64,000 nucleotides of DNA from Lutjanus erythropterus. Taxonomy: Eukaryota > Chordata > Actinopteri > Lutjaniformes > Lutjanidae. The position numbers and the translations under genes are program-made. The stretch covers positions 24,575,158 through 24,639,157 of the forward strand of contig CM034612.1 of the NCBI GenBank assembly GCA_020091685.1. The letters are read 5' to 3'. The notes beneath the pieces are model-generated. The model was not told the DNA's origin. It did not search any database and saw only the letters and a list, made by a program, of their open reading frames with translations. Below are positions 63,871 through 64,000 of this stretch, piece by piece; the stretch's first letter is position 1, and each line of letters opens with the position of its first letter.

Positions 63871-64000
63871 TGTGTATCTCTTGGTGGTAGTTTGACTACA
63901 TTAAAATCTCAGTTGCTATTTCTGTAGTTAACTACTCTGGGTTAACTAGTTTAGATAGTAAATACATAATACATATTCATAGTATTCTCATTATGTTCAT

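Larger units (their letters stand above)
62601..64000. other. 5' leader and upstream flank of slc41a2
   Basis: After the uORF region (to 62733) and candidate splice acceptors (62737-62780) the sequence is AT-rich and non-coding. It holds the second copy of a dispersed repeat (63175-63500) and a possible MITE beginning TAGGGATGCATGATAT at 63493. No CpG-rich promoter is seen, so the transcription start is probably beyond 64000. Confidence 0.5.

Noticed and set aside
1-64000. A novel multi-gene defence, metabolic or mobile system
   Set aside because: The only protein gene is an ordinary ion transporter; everything else is intron, flank and decayed fish repeats. Nothing in the window supports a new system.

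Overview
This window is vertebrate nuclear DNA. It is AT-rich, the genes are split by GT-AG introns, and it is full of (CA)n microsatellites and decayed DNA transposons (Tc1-like, hAT-like and PIF/Harbinger-like MITEs), a tRNA-derived SINE and L2/CR1-type LINE tails. That repeat mix is typical of ray-finned fish, probably a percomorph-type teleost. The class is inferred from the repeats; the species cannot be named from the sequence.

I can support one protein-coding gene. It fills most of the window on the minus strand (coding 62600 down to 8730) and encodes a magnesium transporter of the SLC41/MgtE family, best matched to SLC41A2. I rebuilt ten coding exons with GT-AG junctions. Every splice phase fits, they sum to 1710 bp including the stop, and they give an uninterrupted 569-residue protein. 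It has an acidic cytosolic N-terminus and two MgtE-like membrane domains. The start codon is fixed by an in-frame stop ten codons upstream, and the stop codon is in the last exon. The promoter and any non-coding first exon are probably beyond position 64000 or unrecognised in 62740-64000.

Layout: 1-8729 is the 3' flank and 3' UTR, with a Tc1-like relic and a dispersed repeat. 8730-8915 is exon 10. 8916-25868 is a 17-kb intron with nested transposons. 25869-26017 and 26578-26709 are exons 9 and 8. 26710-38903 is a 12-kb intron with MITEs and a LINE tail. 38904-38983 and 41079-41226 are exons 7 and 6. 41227-51418 is a 10-kb intron. 51419-51565, 53028-53172, 53801-53872 and 59232-59339 are exons 5, 4, 3 and 2. 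62058-62600 is coding exon 1, followed by 5' leader sequence and flank.

I saw no second gene, RNA gene, CRISPR array, or bacterial or viral system. The points most worth a second look are: a chain of three upstream ORFs before the slc41a2 start; splice donors sitting in or against (GT)n microsatellites; a 26-bp perfect hairpin in intron 6; a 79-bp tandem array between two direct repeats in intron 2; several MITEs whose ends can be placed to the base; and Tc1 copies that share the same premature stop.
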